This document shows positions 24,984 through 33,827 of a stretch of DNA of 64,000 nucleotides, one piece after another. The notes below the pieces were generated by a model. It made no database searches and had not been told where the DNA came from. It saw only the letters and a program-made list of their open reading frames with translations. How positions within the stretch are numbered: position 1 is the stretch's first letter; every line of letters starts with the position of its first letter. A program made the translations under genes and the position numbers. Origin of the DNA: Fabrea salina (taxonomy: Eukaryota > Ciliophora > Heterotrichea > Heterotrichida > Fabreidae); NCBI GenBank assembly GCA_022984795.1, contig JALIHJ010000003.1, forward strand, positions 124,001 through 188,000, given 5' to 3'.

Positions 24984-25454
24984 ATGTTCTGGGCCGGGTC
25001 TCTTAAGCAGGGTACTACTCTTGATTTATCCAAGCAAAAATCCAAAGGAGAACTGCTTCATCTTTCACACGTGACTTTGTACGCCAACTCTCCAGAAGGA
25101 ACTCACACAGTGCTTGTGAACTACGAAAACAAAAAGTACCCTCTTGCACACTTAGACAAAAAGTCCCAGAGCATGGTTAGCCTTGACCTTTACTTCAATA
25201 CAAGTTCCAAAGTAGTTTTTTCTGTCCAAGGACCAGGAGAAGTTGCGCTTTTAGGTTATTTTGAACCTTCTGAAGGCGGAGTACCTATGGAAGAAGAAAG
25301 CAATGAAGAAGGCAGCAAAGAACAAAGTGAAGAAAGTGAAGAAAGCGAAGAGGAAAGTGAAGAAAGCAGTGAAGAAGAACCTGCTCCTGCTAAAAGGCCA
25401 CTACAGAAGTCCCAACCTCCTCCCAAAAAGCAAGGAAAAAAGAAATCTAAGTAA
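24984..25454 (+). CDS. Nucleoplasmin-like (FKBP39/HD2-type) acidic nuclear protein
   Basis: The first 95 residues of this 156-residue protein form a nucleoplasmin-like domain: MFWAGSLKQGTTLDL at the start, then LHLSHVTLYANSPEGTHTVLVNYE, SLDLYFNTSSKVVFSVQGPGEVALLGYF. MxFWG is the hallmark of plant HD2 and FKBP-nucleoplasmin proteins. An acidic Glu/Ser tract (EESEESEEESEESSEEE) and a lysine-rich tail (KKQGKKKSK) follow, as expected for a histone-binding chaperone with a nuclear localisation signal. The serines in acidic context are probable CK2 sites. No FKBP domain is attached. Confidence 0.87.
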   Translation: MFWAGSLKQGTTLDLSKQKSKGELLHLSHVTLYANSPEGTHTVLVNYENKKYPLAHLDKKSQSMVSLDLYFNTSSKVVFSVQGPGEVALLGYFEPSEGGVPMEEESNEEGSKEQSEESEESEEESEESSEEEPAPAKRPLQKSQPPPKKQGKKKSK

Positions 25455-25554
25455 GCTTTAAATTCATCTCAAGTAGCTACTTTTGAATTTAGAATTGTTG
25501 CTTATGGCTACCACAAATATTATATTAATGAAGAATTAAAACTCCTTAGTAGCT

Positions 25555-26649
25555 CTAGAAAATAAAACAAGATGACTTAGTTTGGTGGTCCCCTAGCATT
25601 CCGCCTAGATCTGGAACTACTTCACTTTCAGAGAGCTCTTCCCAGTTTTCAGTAATCAAACTAGCTTCACTTAGCCTTTCGTAAAATAACAAAACAGGAA
25701 AGTGTCCTTTGGTAGTTATTGACTTCAGCACTTCACTCCAGCTCTTCTTTGTCACGTTTGAGTCATTTAAAACGTACCAGTTATTGTTTTGTTGTGAGTG
25801 AAAATAAGCTATGTAATGGACCTTAGCAAAACACACCATTCCTCTGAACATAAACACTTCCTGGTCAATTCCTATTTTTTCTCCCCTTATAAAGGGCTTG
25901 AGGTAACTTAAAAACTCACTTAAGTTGGCATTATTACCCCAAACTGCATTTAAACTAAGTATCTTAGGAACTCTGCTCCAAACTGTTTTGTACGTGAAAA
26001 CGCTTTCCCAGTTTTTGCTTTCAGCAAAATTGATACTTAAGTTTAAGCTTTCGTCGTAGTTATAACCTTCAGCACAAGCATCTAAAAAGTTAGTAACACA
26101 AAAAGGCAAGTAAAACCCTGTGTACTTCTCTGTATCATACTGAGTGTCTTGCGAGATTATGTTTTGGTGGACTTGAAGTCCAAATAAGCTGTGGGAAACG
26201 CAGTTTTCATTGCAAGTTAAAAAATTTAGTTCTTCTTGAAGGTCAAGCTCATCGGAATTAGCTACTTCGATGCTAGAAACAAAAGTCCTGTGAAGGTATT
26301 TTAGAATCTCTTGAAAGGCTTCTATTCCGTCAGCTTTCTAATTAGACTTTACTCTTCTAAGCAAAAAGGTACTTCGAGTATTGGTGATTTGCCACAAGGC
26401 CAAACGCACTGCTTCTGGAGACAAAACCTTAGACTCAGAAAACACCATGTTGACTAGTAAGTTCTAAGTTTCTCTTACTTGCAACTCGCATTTCAAACAG
26501 GTATTCTGAGGAGAACCAATGTGGTTATGGAGGATCTCTTCTTTCAACATAGCTTCTCTGAAGGGCTCTAGTTGGTAGAAGCTTTGAATAACCACGTTTA
26601 AAAAGCAGTTGTTATCTGAGTACTTGTTTTTCAAACCTTTGATTCTCAT
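25555..26649 (-). CDS. USP53/USP54-like ubiquitin-hydrolase-fold protein with C-terminal CaaX box
   Basis: Two 15-nt introns (26464-26478 and 26338-26352) split this 354-residue protein. The Cys-box region is GLKNKYSDNNCFLNVVIQSF (NxCFLN), then QLEPFREAML as in USP53/54. The His-box region is FRGMVCFAKVHYIAYFHSQQ...WYVLNDSNVTKKSW and GHFPVLLFYE, again closest to USP53/54. It ends SSCFIF, a CaaX box whose terminal Phe favours geranylgeranylation. The start codon overlaps the TGA of the upstream WD40-channel gene (ATGA). The zinc-finger-like CxxC after the Cys box is TCLKCELQ. Whether it is catalytically active cannot be told. Confidence 0.8.
26338..26352 (-). other. 15-nt spliceosomal intron
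   Basis: The sequence on the minus strand is GTAAAGTCTAATTAG, in phase 0; unspliced it ends in an in-frame TAG. It joins ...STFLLRR to KADGIEAFQE... . GT-AG ends, A at position 10. Confidence 0.88.
26464..26478 (-). other. 15-nt spliceosomal intron
   Basis: The sequence on the minus strand is GTAAGAGAAACTTAG, in phase 0, ending in an in-frame TAG if retained. It joins ...CLKCELQ to NLLVNMVFSE... . GT-AG ends, A at position 10. Confidence 0.88.
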
Positions 26650-29600
26650 AATTTATTTTTAAAAGAATTATGGATCTCATTCCGGACAGCAGCCACGTCT
26701 AGCTTGACTTGCATCATTTGGCCTCGCATTTCTCTTTTCAAAGAAAGAACTTCCTGCATAATTTCCCTTAAGAACTCTTCGTTTTCCGAACTCCCTTTTT
26801 TGGAGCCTTTAGACCTTTCAAAGTCTTCTTTAATTTCGTCTAGCTTGATTTCGTTAATTTTTGACCTGCGGTCTAAAGCGTTTAAGCTTCTTAGGATAGT
26901 TCTGGTCTTTCCTTCCCACTCGTCAATGTCTTTGCTCCTAGACTCAGCTACATTGCACTGCTGCAGGTACTTGAAACTGCCTTTTCTCCGTCCCCAGAAC
27001 ATAATGGAGTCTGCTTCAACAATGATGTCAGCCATTTCTCTTCGGTCGGCAACATCCAAGGCGTTCCTCACCCTGTCGTAAGTGTCCCCCATGATAGCAA
27101 TTAGCAAGTTTAGCAGCAGCAAAGCATTGAACAAAGAGGCCACAAAAAATATAAACAACTCCAGACTGTTGTAGTTTTCGTTGTCGTACTCCCCATAAGT
27201 CAGGTTATACGAGTGTTTCACCATGTCTATAAAGTCTTCTTCGTTGCTAGAAGCTGCGTAAAACGCGATGCAAAAAGCAAAAGTAGACATAATGAAAATC
27301 AGCAAAAAGGGACCCATGTCTTTCATAACCTCGATGATCATGTGGATTAAGTACCTTGTTCTGTCAAACATTCGAATGTACCCTACAATCCTTATCCAAG
27401 CAATCACTGTTACTAAAGAAAGCATCACATCCAAGGTGTAGGAGTCTGCTCCTGCTATCACACAAACAGGGTATATGTAAAGCAGTAGTATTCTGCTGAT
27501 GTCCAGAGTATTCCACAAGTCTTTAAAATACATGCTTACCCCTGCAATAGACTGCAGCACTTCGTACATCAGAAAAGTAGTGTTCAGTAGCATTATAAGT
27601 CCCAAAATAAAGGAGTTTTCCCGAAAGCCCACCGTATGCACAAACAACAACAATATCAGCAGGAGGTAAACAAGGGCTTGTGCCCACATCATCCACATGA
27701 TTTGCTTCCACTTAAACTTGAGGATGGAGTTCACAAACTCAGTTCTGAACACTTCGCTGTTTTGGCAAGTAGAAAGCGACCTCATAAAGTCAATGCTTTC
27801 TTGAGACCCAGCTTCCAAGTCTAGTTTAAGTGCACTTTGCCTAAACTCAACTTCGGACTCCTGAAGTATTTCCATTTCGTCTTCTTGTTTATCCAAAAAG
27901 TCCGAAGGATCAATAGTAGATATTGTGCTGGACTTAACTATAGGTGGCTTGTTGGTGAATTTCCCGAAGGTAGGCAGGGTTTGGTTTTCTACTTGAGGAA
28001 AAGCTGAGTCGTAAAGTACGTGCAAAGAAGGCAAACTGCTTTTGTTCAAAATGTGGAGAGAACCCTCTAAGTAGCTGTATATTGAGGGGTTGTACAAAAG
28101 CAAGTAAGTCGGGAAGCGCTTTATAATGATTTCAGCACAGAGTTTACTTTTGCGGCTTAAAGAAATACTCAAAGGCGTTTCTCCAGTTACGCACTTCATA
28201 AACTTAGCTCCCATTTTAATGGCTTTTTTGAGGTACTTGGAGTTACTCATGAACGAAAGCACGTGCAAAACAGTAATGTCCCAAGGACATATAGTGAAGT
28301 TGTACAAGTTAGGGTCTAAGTCCACTGGGATGTTGTTGAGTAGCCTGTATATAAAGTATTTGGTCAAAAAAGAGTAGTTAAAAGGCAGAACAGAGTATGC
28401 ACTTTTCTCGCAAGCAATTGGACTCTCGAAAACGTGGATTCTGTTATCGCTTGTTATAGCTATTTTTTTGGAGTCAGGCGAAATAGCCATCGACTTTATT
28501 TTTTGTTTGTTAAGCACAGTGCCTAACTCAAGTTTGTCCGTTAAAGACCATAACTTCACGGTTTTGCTGCCAGCCAGAGTGTAGAAGTAAAGGCTGTCCC
28601 TGGTCATGCAGATCTTGTTGATAGGCTTGGCTTGGCGCTTCAAAGTTATAATGGGTGTTCTGTACTCTAGGTCCCAAAGCCTAACTGTTTGATCGTGGGA
28701 CCCCGATATTAGAGTTTTGCCTTCGCTAGTCACCGCAAGACTCGAAACTGTATCGTCGTGTCCACAGAACACAAAGGGATCTTCGCTTTCATCTATTGAA
28801 CAAATCCTTATAGTTTTATCTTGGCTTCCTGAAATAACTTGAGTATCGTCCGGAGTCATAACTACGCACATCACGCCTGACTTGTGGCCTAGAAACTTTT
28901 TGATCCTTTGGTTTTGCCTAAGGTCGTACAGGCAAACTGACATATCCATACTTGCAGACGCCAATATTCTGTCATCTGAAGATATGCACAAACTTATCAC
29001 TCCTGACTCGTGGTCGTCAAAGTAAAGAACTTCTGACTCATCTGGCAAACTCAGAATCCTTATAGTGGAGTCGCTGCTTCCAGTAATGCACTTTTCGTTG
29101 TCGTTGGTAAAAATCACACAGTGAATTGACCCAGTTAGTCCGTCAATGTCTAAAATGTCTTCTTTGTCCCAGTCCTTCCAAATAAGCAACCTGTTGTCGG
29201 CCTCAGAAACTGAAGCTAAGAAGTCAGACCCTGGAGACACTGCAACATCGTTAACCCTAGTTGTGTTTTCTTCGTAAATCTTTTCGTCTGGGTGTTCTGA
29301 TATTTTCCAAATCTTAAAGTTCTCGTCAGTAGACCCTGTAAACATGTAGTGGCCAGCTTTGGAAAAGTGGACTGACCTAACTTGGGAGTTAGTTTTGTGG
29401 CCATCAATTAGTATTTCTTGGTCTTTTGTCTTGAGGCTGCATAGTCCCACTGTTCCGTACCCACTTCCAAAAGCCAAGTAGTTGTCGTCACTAGTAAGTG
29501 CTATCGAGTAAACTGCACTAGTGTGCTCCACAAGTAGCCTTTCTTCCTTCATTGACTGCAAGTTCCATATTCTTATGCTGTTGTCAATGCTACAAGAAAC

Positions 29601-30341
29601 AACATACTTTCCGTCTGAAGTAACTCTAACACCAAACACGCAGTCTTCGTGTCCCCTCAGAACAGCTTCTATTTTTTCCTCAAACAAACTGTAAACTTTA
29701 ATTTCATGGTCTGCACACCCAATGATCAAGTACCTGTTTTCTTTAGTGATGGCTAAGGAGTAGGCTTGGCCTCTAAACCCCACCAAGGTGTCTTCCTCCC
29801 AGTCATCCATGTCTTCGTCGTCTATTCCGTTGTACTTCCACACCTTGATGTACCCATCGAGACTGCTGGAATATATAATGCTTCCATCAGCCGTTGCAAT
29901 GAAGGACAAAACTTTGTTAGAGTGTCCATTCAAAGCACAAACTTCTTCCATAGTTTCTAAGTTCCAAATCCGTATACTGCAGTCGTAGCTTCCTGAAATC
30001 AAGTACTTGTCATCAGAAGTCACAAACAAATGCCTCACATCTGCAGAGTGGCCACTCAAGCACTCAAATTCTTCTTCAGAGTCAACTAAGCTGTGGACCC
30101 TGATTTCTCCGTTTGCCAATCCTGCAAAAGCTATTCTTTCGTCATGGGTAGTTGCAATGCTGATTACTGTGCTTCTTTCTGGAAAGTAAATACTGCTGGG
30201 TCTGGGTTGGTTGGTTTTAAGAACTGAAAACTTACTGTCAATCATAGCAGTGTCGAACTTTCCTGCTAGGTACCAAGGAGAAGAAACCCTTGAGGTAGTG
30301 TTTCGTGCAGAGTTTTCTTCAAGGCTTTTTGCGTCTGACAT
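26646..30341 (-). CDS. WD40-repeat / TRP-like ion channel fusion
   Basis: In this 1231-residue protein, residues about 50-650 contain roughly fourteen WD40 repeats (GHSADVRHLFVTSDDKYLIS, GSQDKTIRICSIDE, GSHDQTVRLWDLEY), enough for two beta-propellers. Residues about 690-745 look ankyrin-like (TVLHVLSFMSNSKYLKKAIKMGAKF, GETPLSISLSRKSK). Residues about 873-1090 form a six-helix ion-transport domain. It ends with a pore loop containing NLTYGEYD and an S6 of FNALLLLNLLIAIMGDTYDRV, typical of TRP channels. A coiled coil lies at the C-terminus (ENEEFLREIMQEVLSLKREM), as in tetrameric TRP proteins. It is probably a membrane cation channel with a cytosolic propeller sensor. It has the only TGA stop among complete genes here. 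Confidence 0.88.
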   Translation of the reverse strand: MSDAKSLEENSARNTTSRVSSPWYLAGKFDTAMIDSKFSVLKTNQPRPSSIYFPERSTVISIATTHDERIAFAGLANGEIRVHSLVDSEEEFECLSGHSADVRHLFVTSDDKYLISGSYDCSIRIWNLETMEEVCALNGHSNKVLSFIATADGSIIYSSSLDGYIKVWKYNGIDDEDMDDWEEDTLVGFRGQAYSLAITKENRYLIIGCADHEIKVYSLFEEKIEAVLRGHEDCVFGVRVTSDGKYVVSCSIDNSIRIWNLQSMKEERLLVEHTSAVYSIALTSDDNYLAFGSGYGTVGLCSLKTKDQEILIDGHKTNSQVRSVHFSKAGHYMFTGSTDENFKIWKISEHPDEKIYEENTTRVNDVAVSPGSDFLASVSEADNRLLIWKDWDKEDILDIDGLTGSIHCVIFTNDNEKCITGSSDSTIRILSLPDESEVLYFDDHESGVISLCISSDDRILASASMDMSVCLYDLRQNQRIKKFLGHKSGVMCVVMTPDDTQVISGSQDKTIRICSIDESEDPFVFCGHDDTVSSLAVTSEGKTLISGSHDQTVRLWDLEYRTPIITLKRQAKPINKICMTRDSLYFYTLAGSKTVKLWSLTDKLELGTVLNKQKIKSMAISPDSKKIAITSDNRIHVFESPIACEKSAYSVLPFNYSFLTKYFIYRLLNNIPVDLDPNLYNFTICPWDITVLHVLSFMSNSKYLKKAIKMGAKFMKCVTGETPLSISLSRKSKLCAEIIIKRFPTYLLLYNPSIYSYLEGSLHILNKSSLPSLHVLYDSAFPQVENQTLPTFGKFTNKPPIVKSSTISTIDPSDFLDKQEDEMEILQESEVEFRQSALKLDLEAGSQESIDFMRSLSTCQNSEVFRTEFVNSILKFKWKQIMWMMWAQALVYLLLILLLFVHTVGFRENSFILGLIMLLNTTFLMYEVLQSIAGVSMYFKDLWNTLDISRILLLYIYPVCVIAGADSYTLDVMLSLVTVIAWIRIVGYIRMFDRTRYLIHMIIEVMKDMGPFLLIFIMSTFAFCIAFYAASSNEEDFIDMVKHSYNLTYGEYDNENYNSLELFIFFVASLFNALLLLNLLIAIMGDTYDRVRNALDVADRREMADIIVEADSIMFWGRRKGSFKYLQQCNVAESRSKDIDEWEGKTRTILRSLNALDRRSKINEIKLDEIKEDFERSKGSKKGSSENEEFLREIMQEVLSLKREMRGQMMQVKLDVAAVRNEIHNSFKNKL

Positions 30342-30380
30342 TTATAAAACTGTTACAAATATTCAACAGGATTCACTAAA

Positions 30381-31364
30381 ATGGAAAGTATTGATATATC
30401 GCTTCACAAAAAGTTTTTTGAAAAGCTAACTAAGGGGTTGCCAGAAGCTGCTCACTCTTCTTATATAACAACACTCCACTTCGTAGTTTCGGCACTGGAT
30501 ATACTAAACTGCAACCACCTTTTTCCTAAGCAACAACTCGTAGACTGGGTCTACTCCCAACAAGTATTTACTCCAGGAGCAGAAGGCTTCAAACCCAACG
30601 GTTCTCTTGGAGACTTAGAAAGCACTAAATGGGACTACAGCACACTAGCAAGCACTTACTCAGCACTGTGCATCCTTTTGGTGCTAGGGGACGACCTGTC
30701 TAGAGTCAACAAGGACTTAATAGTTTCCTCTATAGCTTCACTTCAAAAAAGCGACGGCAGCTTTAATTCACACAAAGATGGACTAGAGTCAGACATGCGC
30801 TTTGTGTACTGTGTATGCAGCATCTGCAGTATTCTAGACACCTGGGAAGGAATTAACTTAGACAAACTAGAAAACTTTATCTTGAGTTGCCAGTCTAGCC
30901 TAGGAAGCATAGGAATGGGTCCAGGACAAGAAGGACACGGAGGCTCAACTTATTGTGGAGTAACCGCTTTGTTTTTGATGGACAGACTCCACAAACTTCC
31001 CCTTCGAGAAGAGTTAATTGAGTGGCTAGTGCAGAGACAAGGAGAAGGCTTCCAAGGAAGAATAGGAAAGATGCAGGACACATGCTACGGGTACTGGATA
31101 GGACTGACACTCCAGATGCTAGACGCTTTGGATTTTGTCAGCCACCAGAACTTCTATTTCTACCAAGAGTGCCAGTTTGAAGCAGGGGGCTTTTCAAAGT
31201 ACCCACAGGGGTCTCCGGACATAGTCCACAGTTACTTGGGGTTGGTGAGTGTGTCAGTGCTAGGACACACTGGACTTAAAAGAGTTTACGGTCCCTTTGG
31301 AATTTCTTTTGATGCCTGCAAGTCTGTAGTGAAGAAACCCATTAAAAAACTTTGTGTTACCTAG
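30381..31364 (+). CDS. Protein geranylgeranyltransferase type I, beta subunit
   Basis: This 327-residue alpha/alpha-barrel prenyltransferase subunit attaches geranylgeranyl to CaaX cysteines, working with the shared alpha subunit. Repeats such as LASTYSALCILLVLGDD, GSFNSHKDGLESDMRFVYC and GHGGSTYCGVTALFLMDRL mark the family. The zinc ligands appear as DTC in GKMQDTCYGYWIG and the His of PDIVHSYLGL. Length and the short N-terminus favour GGTase-I beta over farnesyltransferase beta. A likely CaaX substrate (SSCFIF) is encoded about 4 kb away at 25555. The last 8 nt overlap the convergent RPB12 gene. Confidence 0.88.
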   Translation: MESIDISLHKKFFEKLTKGLPEAAHSSYITTLHFVVSALDILNCNHLFPKQQLVDWVYSQQVFTPGAEGFKPNGSLGDLESTKWDYSTLASTYSALCILLVLGDDLSRVNKDLIVSSIASLQKSDGSFNSHKDGLESDMRFVYCVCSICSILDTWEGINLDKLENFILSCQSSLGSIGMGPGQEGHGGSTYCGVTALFLMDRLHKLPLREELIEWLVQRQGEGFQGRIGKMQDTCYGYWIGLTLQMLDALDFVSHQNFYFYQECQFEAGGFSKYPQGSPDIVHSYLGLVSVSVLGHTGLKRVYGPFGISFDACKSVVKKPIKKLCVT

Positions 31365-31500
31365 CTTTAAGCTTAATGAGTCTTCTCTGTCTTTTCTTCA
31401 TAAGGATTCGGTAGCCGCACAACTTGCAGCGGATTGCGTCTCTAGGGTTGAACTCGGTTTCTTTGCCGCATTGGCAGCATATGTACTTAGGGGCTTCCAT
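31357..31500 (-). CDS. RPB12: RNA polymerase subunit RPB12 (RPABC4)
   Basis: This gene encodes only 47 residues. The protein is YICCQCGKETEFN, then RDAIRCKLCGYRILMKKR, and a basic tail ending LIKLKAR. The two CxxC pairs form the zinc ribbon, and the RDxIRCxxCGYRIxxKKR block with the terminal -AR is diagnostic of RPB12/RPABC4, shared by RNA polymerases I, II and III. Family members are typically 45-70 residues. Its stop codon lies inside the end of the GGTase-I beta gene (8-nt overlap). The upstream same-strand gene ends 9 nt before its ATG. Confidence 0.95.
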   Translation of the reverse strand: MEAPKYICCQCGKETEFNPRDAIRCKLCGYRILMKKRQRRLIKLKAR

Positions 31501-31509
31501 TTGTTATTA

Positions 31510-33144
31510 TTAGTTACTAGTGAGGTACTCTGATTTGTAGAAGGGAACTCTGCGAAGTTCACGCTTTTCTTGTGTTTTTAATGACTTTTTAAGCTCCTTT
31601 TTGTCTTTAAGAGGCATTCTCATGTGTTCAATATGCAGGTTTTCTTCAAATTCGAGTTTGAAAAGAGGCTTTACATTGTCGTAAACTTCTTCGTCAGCCT
31701 CAGAACAACTGCTGTCAGTCACGTCTAACTTCAAGTACTTTCTTTCCAACTTGATTTTGCCCAGCTCAACTTCGCCTATAAGTTCTTGCAGGCCTTCTTC
31801 CCAAGTTCCGTGGACTTCAAACATTCCAAACATGTTTTCTCCACACCCTTTTACAACTCTTCCTTCGAATTTGAGCTGCAGGGTTTCTTCGATGCTTTTG
31901 CTAAAGTACTCCCAGTACCCTTTGTACACTCCGTCTATTCCTTCAGAGTTGGACTTTAAGTACTTGAAGGCTTGTGAAGGCTTGTTGGGTAAACTCCAAG
32001 AACCCGAAATGCTGTGAAGCTCTTGCTGTGGAGCGTTGATTTTTTTAAGAATCCCCTCAAAAACTAGCTCGTCTCCAGTTGTGTCAGGCATTACTTTAGG
32101 CTTTCTTTCAGGGACTTGGTACTTTGGAGGTCTGCCTGGGCCTCTTTTAATAGGTTTGTAGTCTTCTTCAATCGGAGAAAAGTCGCTGTCTTCGTTAACG
32201 TAGTCGGAAGAGCGTTTTCTGGCAGTGACAGAGTGTTCCTTACGTATGTTTGCAAGCATTTTTTTGTTTCTTTCTTGTTCGTTTTTCATGAACTCCTCCA
32301 TCATTCCATTGAGGAACCTTGCAAGTTCATAAGAACCCCCTGCTTGGAGTTTGATAATTAGTTCCTTGACTTCGTCGATATTTTTGGCAACTAAACTAAA
32401 GCCTTCTTGGGCTTCTTTGTATAGCCTGCAGTCTAAGTTGTTGAAGTAGTAGTAAGATGCTCCCTGGGAGTCCTTTCCAATAGGCTTAACTCTCTGTTGC
32501 TCAATAGGGACGTACTTGAGTTCGTGCAGCATGTCTTCTTCTGTTTCCAACTTGTACAAGCACAGATAATAAACTACTATAACTCTTTGGTGCAACTCAA
32601 TTTCGCCTAGGTGTCTATAGTTTTCTTCTTCGAAGTCTGAGTCGTAGTAGTCGTCCGCGTACCTAAGACGTGACCTAGGAAGGGAATTAGTTTGTGACCG
32701 AGTTTCGCGGAAAGCAGAACTCTGTGGAGCAGGAAGGGGAGTTTCCTCTTTAGTCTGCAAAGGCTCCAAAAAGGGGTTTCCTCCTAGTTCTTCAAACATC
32801 CTAACTATCAACCGAACTCCGCAACTGAACTTTTCTGAGTCTTGGGTTTTCTGCCACCGTTCGTAAATTCGGAACCAAGACGAAAGTTGCTTGATAAGCA
32901 TTGAGTGGACTCGGTCGAAGGTATAAAAGCTCCCTGGGGCAAGGTCTCTTCTAGAGGTGCTTTTTTTTAGCAGGAGTTTTGTGAGGAGTTCCCAGCAAAT
33001 AGGGGATTGTGAGGGGTAAACCAAAGATTGTTCTAGCTCTTCCGGAGTTATTAAATCAATGTTGAGGGATCCGTGGAAGAGTTTTACGAACTGGCAGATG
33101 TAAGGAATTTGCCACATGTCTTGGATTTTTGCGGCTGACTCCAT
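31510..33144 (-). CDS. DDT/WHIM-like chromatin remodelling accessory protein with AT-hook
   Basis: The first 130 residues of this 544-residue protein are helical and resemble a DDT/WHIM-type module of ISWI partners (WQIPYICQFVKLFHGSLNIDLITPEELEQSL). HQRVIVVYYLCLYKLETEEDML and VKPIGKDSQGASYYYFNNLDCRLYKE resemble the WHIM2/3 motif of CECR2/RSF1 proteins. KRGPGRPPKYQ near residue 335 is a canonical AT-hook for the minor groove. The C-terminal 200 residues contain a beta-rich region of unknown type (GVYKGYWEYFSKSIEETLQLKFEG). A nuclear scaffold for nucleosome remodelling is likely by similarity. Confidence 0.72.
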   Translation of the reverse strand: MESAAKIQDMWQIPYICQFVKLFHGSLNIDLITPEELEQSLVYPSQSPICWELLTKLLLKKSTSRRDLAPGSFYTFDRVHSMLIKQLSSWFRIYERWQKTQDSEKFSCGVRLIVRMFEELGGNPFLEPLQTKEETPLPAPQSSAFRETRSQTNSLPRSRLRYADDYYDSDFEEENYRHLGEIELHQRVIVVYYLCLYKLETEEDMLHELKYVPIEQQRVKPIGKDSQGASYYYFNNLDCRLYKEAQEGFSLVAKNIDEVKELIIKLQAGGSYELARFLNGMMEEFMKNEQERNKKMLANIRKEHSVTARKRSSDYVNEDSDFSPIEEDYKPIKRGPGRPPKYQVPERKPKVMPDTTGDELVFEGILKKINAPQQELHSISGSWSLPNKPSQAFKYLKSNSEGIDGVYKGYWEYFSKSIEETLQLKFEGRVVKGCGENMFGMFEVHGTWEEGLQELIGEVELGKIKLERKYLKLDVTDSSCSEADEEVYDNVKPLFKLEFEENLHIEHMRMPLKDKKELKKSLKTQEKRELRRVPFYKSEYLTSN

Positions 33145-33245
33145 TATATTACTGATAACTAAAACAAACGTTCATTTTTGGTTTTTTAATCCAAATCCGC
33201 CCTTTTCAAGATACCAGAACAACTAGTAACTAAGCACCTTTATAA

Positions 33246-33821
33246 ATGATAAGTTTCTTGTTTGTAGTTGTTTTTGCTGCTGAAGAACTCAACACAGTCA
33301 ACCAACAACTAGAAGACGAGCTCCAAGACATAAAAACCGACTTAAACGAAATAAAACAGGACATAGAGTACCAGTGGTCTTCTTTGGGCCCCTCTCTGGT
33401 TCAGGCCCTTGAGTCACTGAGTTCCAAGGTCCAAAACGACAACTCTAAGATAAAAGACTCTACTTCTAAACTCCTCAACACCAAAGACCAAAACACCCTG
33501 AAGGCCTTTGACTCTGAAATACTCAACAAAAACCACTTAATAGACGAAAACCTGAACAGAATTTACAAAAACTTGCAAAAAGGCAGCCAGTACCAAAGAC
33601 TCAGCAAAGTACTTGACATTTACACAAGGCGCCAAGCAGTTCCTGACAAAGACTTAGCTTTAGTTACCCAGCTCCTTGAAACCCAAGCAGGAAAGATCCA
33701 ACAACAAATCAGCAAAACTTATGGGTTCGAGTGGCTGTACTTGGTGTTGGCAGCAATTGGTTTAGGAGTTGTCTTAGTGTGGAGGGCCCTCTACAACGCC
33801 CAGAAAAGGCACATTCTTTAA
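33246..33821 (+). CDS. Secretory-pathway coiled-coil membrane protein, unknown
   Basis: This 191-residue protein has a short hydrophobic signal peptide (ISFLFVVVFAAEE), a luminal region rich in helix/coiled coil (VNQQLEDELQDIKTDLNEIK), a transmembrane segment near the end (WLYLVLAAIGLGVVLVWRAL) and a short basic tail (YNAQKRHIL). The topology is type I. The overall plan recalls the stalk, membrane span and tail of p24/TMED or L-type lectin cargo receptors, but no folded luminal domain is seen. The function is not assigned. Confidence 0.72.
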   Translation: MISFLFVVVFAAEELNTVNQQLEDELQDIKTDLNEIKQDIEYQWSSLGPSLVQALESLSSKVQNDNSKIKDSTSKLLNTKDQNTLKAFDSEILNKNHLIDENLNRIYKNLQKGSQYQRLSKVLDIYTRRQAVPDKDLALVTQLLETQAGKIQQQISKTYGFEWLYLVLAAIGLGVVLVWRALYNAQKRHIL

Positions 33822-33827
33822 ATAAAT

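Noticed and set aside
25555-26649. Broken USP pseudogene with two in-frame stops
   Set aside because: Both stops are the TAG ends of 15-nt introns; splicing restores a continuous, family-like protein.
26646-26649. TGA read as tryptophan, as in Blepharisma, fusing the channel and the following sequence
   Set aside because: Dozens of conserved full-length proteins have no in-frame TGA and use TGG for Trp; reading through would give only a short, meaningless extension.
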